Part shown: positions 6,440 through 10,378 of the stretch, in pieces
How the letters are laid out: every line of letters begins with the position of its first letter
How positions within the stretch are numbered: position 1 is the first letter of the stretch
Assembly: GCA_002389265.1 (NCBI GenBank)
Contig: DGOD01000111.1
Location: forward strand, 1,573 to 11,950
DNA: 10,378 bases
Reading direction: 5' to 3'
Source of the DNA: Gammaproteobacteria bacterium UBA4475
GTDB lineage: Bacteria; Pseudomonadota; Gammaproteobacteria; Pseudomonadales; Azotimanducaceae
Notes under the pieces: model-generated
Told to the model about the DNA's origin: nothing
The model's input: only the letters and a program-made list of their open reading frames with translations
Database searches by the model: none
Program-made: the position numbers and the translations under genes

Positions 6440-6906
6440 TAATATTTATCGGGTCAAAAGGTAGTTTACGTTCAATCCATCCACCTGGATTGGCCCAATT
6501 GCGCGCTGGTGTCCATGAAAGCCGTGGGTGCGCTGGCCAGCTATGATTTTCACCGGCCTGAATTCCGTGTACGAGTGAGGTTGCATTTTGTGGTCTATTG
6601 CTTGGCCAAAAAAATTCCACATTACTACTGACAAGGCGCTCAAGAAACCATGGATTGTATTAATGCGGTCCCGTGCCGACTGGCGTTGATTTTTTCAGGC
6701 ACACAAAAAACTTTGCTTGAATTTGATACTGCTCAAATTCCTACCTGAGTTTTGCCCTCACACTGGCCGGCACCAGGCCCGTTTGCTGGATAGGCGAGCG
6801 GTCCAGACTGCCAGTGAGCATGTGATAGTCGAGCCGCTCTCAGCGCGTTGTGTTTCGAAACCAGTGGCGCATTGGCAAGACAACAGAATCGACAGCCAGG
6901 TTACGC
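6440..6906. other. Divergent intergenic region, 467 bp
   Basis: This stretch separates the minus-strand TIGR01777 operon from the plus-strand operon at 6907 and must contain promoters for both. I find no convincing -35/-10 pair on either strand. It holds a perfect 8-bp inverted repeat (6719-6740), a T-run and an A-run near 6690-6710, and two overlapping minus-strand open frames of about 60 codons (6432-6620 and 6446-6643). One of these is rich in Trp and Pro and has no recognisable family, so I do not call a gene. Confidence 0.6.
6719..6740. repeat. Perfect 8-bp inverted repeat, candidate operator
   Basis: GAATTTGA (6719-6726) and TCAAATTC (6733-6740) are exact reverse complements with a 6-nt spacer. 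The centre-to-centre distance is 14 bp, so the two half-sites do not lie a full helical turn or two apart. It lies about 170 bp upstream of the barrel-like gene and 280 bp upstream of the TIGR01777 gene. It could be a regulator binding site or a small hairpin; the regulator is unknown. Confidence 0.35.
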
Positions 6907-8193
6907 ATGAATCAGAAACATCGAAACGAAGCGAACTCGCAAACTCGTGCAGGTGTCGTAATGGCCCGTACATTAATGCAGGATTTTGTGGCGCAAACCG
7001 GCCTTGGCGATAGCCATCGTCAACCAGTGCGCTATTTATGGACGGATGCTTTTGGTGTCTGCAATTTTCTCGCGCTTTACCAGCATACCGGCGATGAGAT
7101 TTACCGGAGGCAGGCCCTGCTGTTGATTCAGCAGGTCCACGAAGTACTTGGTCAATATGCCAGCGAAGATCCGCGAAGTGGCTGTATCAGCGGTCTGCAG
7201 GGTGCGATGGCGAAGCAGCATCCAACTGTCGGTGGGCTGCGTATCGGCAAGCCAGAATTAGAACGCGCGCCGGGTGAAGCGCTTGATCGGCATAGGGAAT
7301 GGGATCGAGACGGCCAATATTTCCACTATCTCACTAAATGGATGCACGCCTTAAGCCGCGCCGCGCAGATCACTCAAGACCCACAATTGCTCAGGTTTGC
7401 CCTGGAATTAGCGCAGGTGGCCCACCGGCGCTTCAGACACGACAATGCGGGCTTGCCTGCCGGCGGGTCTGAAAAGTCCCGAGCCCATGGCGCCTCAACG
7501 GCCTTGTACTGGAAAATGAGCGTCGACCTTAGTCGCCCCCAAGTGGCCGCGACGGGCCTGCATGATCCCCTTGATGCGTTGCTGACATATCGTGAATTGG
7601 CGATGTTGGTGCATCAGTTTGGCACTAGCACGGACCTGCCAACCCTGACGCGCGAGATTGAAGCGGCTCAGATCATGTGTGCTGGTGTTGATTGGACTAC
7701 CGACGATCCGCTTGGTATCGGCGGCTTGCTGTTTGATGCCTGCCGCCTGGCGCAGATTGAAACGGCAGCGGGCACCGCGGAGATAAGTCTGCTTGAAACG
7801 ATACTGAGCTGTTGCCTTGTGGGTCTGCAAGACTATTTGCAGAGCAACCCATTGCGTCGACCTGCGGCTTCTCGTCTTGCCTTTCGAGAGTTGGGCTTAT
7901 CGATAGGATTGCGGGCACTGCCAAAAATACAACGACTGTTGCCGCAGCTTCTTGGGCAGTGCACAGCATTGACTCGCCGCGACAGTGCCTTGTCGAGGCT
8001 AATGGAAGATCTTGCTCAGTTTTCATACTTGAGCGCAGCGATCGAAGCTTTCTGGCTGAAGCCTGCAAGCCAGCAGACCGCGAATTGGGTCCAGCATCTG
8101 AATATTAATACCGTCATGCTCGCCACCAGTCTTGTTCCTGAGGCTTTTCTTGATTTGGGCGCACAATCTCAGGTGACACCGAATAGGCGTTAG
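6907..8193 (+). CDS. Conserved helix-rich protein of unknown function, possibly an alpha/alpha-barrel
   Basis: I do not know a named function. The product (428 aa from the ATG at 6907) is largely helical, with repeated pairs of amphipathic helices that suggest an (alpha/alpha) barrel as in six-hairpin glycosidases, epimerases or LanC; this is inference. Well-formed motifs are RYLWTDAFGVCNFLALY at residues 42-58, HPTVGGLRIGKPELER at 105-120, EWDRDGQYFHYLTKWMHAL at 131-149, and YWKMSVDLSRP with HDPLDA at 201-224. Their density of Trp, Asp, His, Arg and Lys looks like an active or binding site. I recall similar blocks in uncharacterised proteins of other bacteria. No signal peptide or membrane segment is visible. 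A longer version would start at 6850 and a shorter one at 6961. I prefer 6907 because CAGG at 6897-6900 sits 6 nt upstream. It is first in an operon with the fusion gene 46 nt downstream. Confidence 0.8.
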   Translation: MNQKHRNEANSQTRAGVVMARTLMQDFVAQTGLGDSHRQPVRYLWTDAFGVCNFLALYQHTGDEIYRRQALLLIQQVHEVLGQYASEDPRSGCISGLQGAMAKQHPTVGGLRIGKPELERAPGEALDRHREWDRDGQYFHYLTKWMHALSRAAQITQDPQLLRFALELAQVAHRRFRHDNAGLPAGGSEKSRAHGASTALYWKMSVDLSRPQVAATGLHDPLDALLTYRELAMLVHQFGTSTDLPTLTREIEAAQIMCAGVDWTTDDPLGIGGLLFDACRLAQIETAAGTAEISLLETILSCCLVGLQDYLQSNPLRRPAASRLAFRELGLSIGLRALPKIQRLLPQLLGQCTALTRRDSALSRLMEDLAQFSYLSAAIEAFWLKPASQQTANWVQHLNINTVMLATSLVPEAFLDLGAQSQVTPNRR

Positions 8194-8228
8194 ATATTCA
8201 ACCGGGCCACACAGTCTCAGTGATTCAC

Positions 8229-8233
8229 AGGAG
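8229..8233 (+). promoter_or_regulatory. Shine-Dalgarno site of the fusion gene
   Basis: AGGAG lies 6 nt before the ATG at 8240-8242, a strong site that fixes the start of the methyltransferase-esterase gene within the 46-nt gap after the upstream stop codon. No terminator or convincing promoter is visible in the gap. Confidence 0.75.
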
Positions 8234-8239
8234 TGACAC

Positions 8240-10252
8240 ATGATTAATTTCGAAATGAAGCGCCAACATATGGTAGATAGTCAGATTGTTGCCCGTGGCG
8301 TACGGGATATCAAAGTGATTAATGCAATGTCGCTAGTACCCCGCGAGAAATTTGTTCCAACGCATTTACGCCACCTGGCATACTCTGATGGACCCCTGCC
8401 AATCGATGCAGATCAGACCATTTCGCAACCCTATATTGTGGCCTTTATGGTCGAGGCGCTTGGTCTTGCGGGGGGTGAAAAAGTGTTAGAAGTGGGTGCG
8501 GGTTCTGGCTATGCGGCCGCGGTGTTGGCAGAGATTGCGGGCGAAGTTTACTCGATTGAGCGTATTGGCCAGCTGGCACACAAGGCGACGGCAAATCTTC
8601 ATGACGCGGGCTATCAGAATGTGCATATACTCCATGATGATGGCACTCGTGGCTGGGAGGTAGAGGCACCATTTGATGCCATTTTAGTCTCTGCCGGGGC
8701 GCCAGAAGTGCCTGAATTCCTCAAGGATCAGTTGGCCGTGGGGGGGCGTATGGTGATTCCTGTGGGCCGCACAAGACGAGCTCAGGAACTGATCCGTATT
8801 ACTCGCCGCAGCGCAACAGAATTTGATCGAGAAGACCTGGCTGATGTGCGGTTTGTACCGCTGATCGGCGACCAGGGCTGGGAGCTGGAACTGCAGGAGG
8901 AGACGCGAGTCAACACGGCCCCGCCACGCATCGTGCATTCACGTCCTCAAGTGCGTGAGACGCTGCCGGGGTTAATTTCTCAGCAAGGGGAAGCCTTTGA
9001 CAATCTCGACGACGCTGATCTTGCACCACTACTGGCGCGTATTGGTGATGCCAGCGTCGTGCTGATTGGTGAGGCGAGTCATGGCACATCTGAATTTTAT
9101 GCACTGCGCGCCCGTCTTACCCAACGCCTGATTGAGACGAAGGGATTTAATCTAGTCACCGCGGAAGCTGATTGGCCGGATGCCGCACGCATTGATCATT
9201 ATGTGCGGCATCGTGCGACCCCGGCGGCTGAGTGGCAGGCATTCGCGCGCTTTCCAACGTGGATGTGGCGCAATACCGATGTCACTAAATTTGTCGACTG
9301 GCTACGCGAGCATAACCGAAAGCTGCCCTATGAATCTCGCACCGGGTTCTTTGGCCTTGATCTATACAGCCTCTACGTATCAGCCAACGCGGTGATCAAT
9401 TATCTGCAGGATATGGATCCTGATCTAGGCCAGCTTGCTGAAAAGCGTTACGGCTGCCTCAGCCCTTGGGAAGCTGATCCCGCCGCATATGGTCAAGCAG
9501 CATTGACGGGTCACTATAAAGCCTGTGAAGAAAATGTCGTGCAGATGCTCGCCGACCTGTACCGCAAGCGTGCAGAATACAGCCACAATGATGGTGAAAG
9601 ATTCCTTGATGCCGCCCAGAACGCCCACGTGGTAGCGAATGCAGAACGCTACTACCGAGTCATGTATTACGGCTCACGGGCTTCCTGGAATCTACGCGAC
9701 GGTCATATGTTTGATACGCTGCGCAACGTTATGCAACATAAGGGCGCTGCTGCGAAGGCTGTTGTCTGGGCACACAACTCTCATATAGGCGATGCTTCAG
9801 CAACAGAAATGTCAGCCCGAGGCGAACACAATATTGGTGAACTGTGCCGCAAATATTTTGGCGACAAGTCCTATCGCATAGGCTTCGGCACTGATCATGG
9901 TACCGTCGCTGCCGCATCAGATTGGAACGGAGCGATGGAGCGCAAGCAAGTGCGCCCGGCACATCCACAAAGTTATGAACGACAGTTTCACCTAACAAAT
10001 ACCCCGGGTCTCATTCTGCCCCTCGGTGCCGGTTTGGATAACAGGCTGCATCAGCAGTTATTGGAACCTAAGTTGCAACGCGCGATTGGGGTTATCTACA
10101 GACCCCAGAGTGAGCTGCAGAGCCACTATTTTGAAGCCATACTACCGCGTCAGTTTGATGAGTATATTTGGATTGACCGCACCACCGCCGTCACAGCGCT
10201 GAGTACGAACGAATTGCAGGGCATGCCTGACACTTACCCTTTCGGCTTGTAG
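8240..10252 (+). CDS. Protein-L-isoaspartate O-methyltransferase fused to an erythromycin-esterase-like domain
   Basis: This is a 670-aa two-domain cytoplasmic protein. Residues 1-215 match L-isoaspartyl methyltransferase (Pcm), which uses S-adenosylmethionine to methylate isoaspartate in damaged proteins. They carry VPREKFVP (33-40), DQTISQPYIVAFM (58-70), the SAM loop VLEVGAGSGYAAAVLA (82-97), the acidic SIER end (105-108), FDAILVSAGAPEVP (145-158) and the terminal VRFVPL (203-208). After a linker to about 250, the rest matches the EreA/EreB-like superfamily: LIGEASHGTSEFY (275-287) with candidate catalytic His281, Glu309 in TAEADWPD, a WRNTD segment near 343, RDGHM at 486-490, and WAHNSHIGD (510-518) with His512 and His515. 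Both catalytic sets look intact. The family includes macrolide esterases, but most members are not resistance enzymes, so the substrate is open. The gene is second in its operon. Confidence 0.92.
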   Translation: MINFEMKRQHMVDSQIVARGVRDIKVINAMSLVPREKFVPTHLRHLAYSDGPLPIDADQTISQPYIVAFMVEALGLAGGEKVLEVGAGSGYAAAVLAEIAGEVYSIERIGQLAHKATANLHDAGYQNVHILHDDGTRGWEVEAPFDAILVSAGAPEVPEFLKDQLAVGGRMVIPVGRTRRAQELIRITRRSATEFDREDLADVRFVPLIGDQGWELELQEETRVNTAPPRIVHSRPQVRETLPGLISQQGEAFDNLDDADLAPLLARIGDASVVLIGEASHGTSEFYALRARLTQRLIETKGFNLVTAEADWPDAARIDHYVRHRATPAAEWQAFARFPTWMWRNTDVTKFVDWLREHNRKLPYESRTGFFGLDLYSLYVSANAVINYLQDMDPDLGQLAEKRYGCLSPWEADPAAYGQAALTGHYKACEENVVQMLADLYRKRAEYSHNDGERFLDAAQNAHVVANAERYYRVMYYGSRASWNLRDGHMFDTLRNVMQHKGAAAKAVVWAHNSHIGDASATEMSARGEHNIGELCRKYFGDKSYRIGFGTDHGTVAAASDWNGAMERKQVRPAHPQSYERQFHLTNTPGLILPLGAGLDNRLHQQLLEPKLQRAIGVIYRPQSELQSHYFEAILPRQFDEYIWIDRTTAVTALSTNELQGMPDTYPFGL

Positions 10253-10255
10253 TCG

Positions 10256-10280
10256 TTTGCTGATAATCCATAGCAGCAAA
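10256..10280. repeat. Inverted repeat just after the fusion gene
   Basis: TTTGCTG (10256-10262) and CAGCAAA (10274-10280) are exact reverse complements around an 11-nt loop, starting 4 nt after the stop codon. It could form a weak hairpin at the end of the transcript. It lacks a GC-rich stem and a following T-run on either strand, so I do not call it a rho-independent terminator. Confidence 0.35.
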
Positions 10281-10302
10281 AAGGCGCTCACAGGCTGTTA
10301 GC

Positions 10303-10378
10303 TTATTTGCCAGGGAGCGAACCACCCTTGCCTTGGCTGGCGGTGGCTGTCGTGCTCGATGCCATGCTCGATACCATG
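10303..10378 (-). CDS. Possible C-terminal tail of a convergent gene (runs off right edge)
   Basis: On the minus strand a frame enters from the right edge and stops at a TAA at 10303-10305 after 24 codons. Its residues are Ser/Thr/Ala/Gly-rich (SSMASSTTATASQGKGG), like a flexible C-terminal tail. Convergence with the plus-strand operon would be a normal arrangement. The piece is too short to judge, at least one other minus-strand frame is also open here, and a 12-bp tandem repeat forms part of it. Confidence 0.2.
   Translation of the reverse strand, partial: MVSSMASSTTATASQGKGGSLPGK
10353..10376. repeat. Two tandem 12-bp units at the right edge
   Basis: TGCTCGATGCCA is followed directly by TGCTCGATACCA, 11 of 12 positions identical. 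The 12-bp period keeps reading frame. The array reaches within 2 nt of the window end, so it may continue and the copy number is unknown. Confidence 0.5.

Noticed and set aside
7697..8068. 123-codon minus-strand frame inside the helix-rich gene
   Set aside because: It is antisense to a strongly supported coding frame, with no start signal or recognisable motif; long open shadows are common at this base composition.
8985..10252. Calling the C-terminal half of the fusion a macrolide-resistance gene (ereA/ereB)
   Set aside because: The catalytic motifs show superfamily membership only. Many chromosomal members are not resistance enzymes, and fusion to a repair methyltransferase points elsewhere.
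10256..10280. Rho-independent terminator after the fusion gene
   Set aside because: The stem is only 7 bp, AT-rich at its base and has an 11-nt loop, and no T-run follows on either strand. It is kept only as an inverted repeat.
1..10378. Mobile elements, CRISPR arrays, tRNA or rRNA genes
   Set aside because: No transposase or integrase motif, no regularly spaced repeats and no recognisable tRNA or rRNA segments were seen on either strand.

Overview
The window looks like chromosomal DNA of a gammaproteobacterium. The support is a DUF6482 protein (a family I know mainly from Pseudomonas and related genera), a YfcH/TIGR01777 protein, an E. coli-like L-isoaspartyl methyltransferase domain, and compact gene spacing with moderate G+C. 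No rRNA, tRNA, CRISPR array, insertion sequence or phage gene is visible, and the genus cannot be fixed from the sequence.

Layout, left to right. (1) Positions 1-335, minus: N-terminal part of a nitroreductase-family flavoprotein that runs off the left edge, with a 5' region at 336-607. (2) Positions 608-3474, minus: a two-component pair. A membrane-bound hybrid histidine kinase (two TM helices, two PAS-like domains, HisKA, ATPase, C-terminal receiver) is transcribed first, followed by an OmpR/PhoB-type response regulator. A doubtful 79-codon ORF (3502-3741) precedes the kinase. (3) Positions 3766-4305, plus: a small unrecognised protein with a STAS-like pattern, divergent from the kinase operon and overlapping the next minus-strand gene tail-to-tail by 9 bp. 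(4) Positions 4297-6439, minus: a tight four-gene operon, in transcription order a TIGR01777 NAD(P)-binding protein, a 65-aa protein resembling the N-terminus of a longer 'MNIFVLD' family, a CsgA/C-factor-like short-chain dehydrogenase (ATGA overlap with the preceding gene), and DUF6482. (5) Positions 6440-6906: a 467-bp divergent intergenic region with a perfect 8-bp inverted repeat. (6) Positions 6907-10252, plus: a two-gene operon encoding a helix-rich protein of unknown function, then a 670-aa fusion of protein-L-isoaspartate O-methyltransferase with an erythromycin-esterase-like domain. (7) Positions 10253-10378: a weak inverted repeat, a tandem 12-mer at the edge, and perhaps the end of a convergent minus-strand gene.

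How the genes may work together. The kinase and regulator almost certainly form one signalling pair, but the signal and targets are not visible. The most unusual module is the operon at 6907-10252: a protein-repair methyltransferase fused to an Ere-like hydrolase, co-transcribed with an uncharacterised conserved protein. This points to a stress, repair or detoxification role that has no clear description from sequence alone. The minus-strand oxidoreductase operon is ordinary apart from its unusually short 65-aa member.
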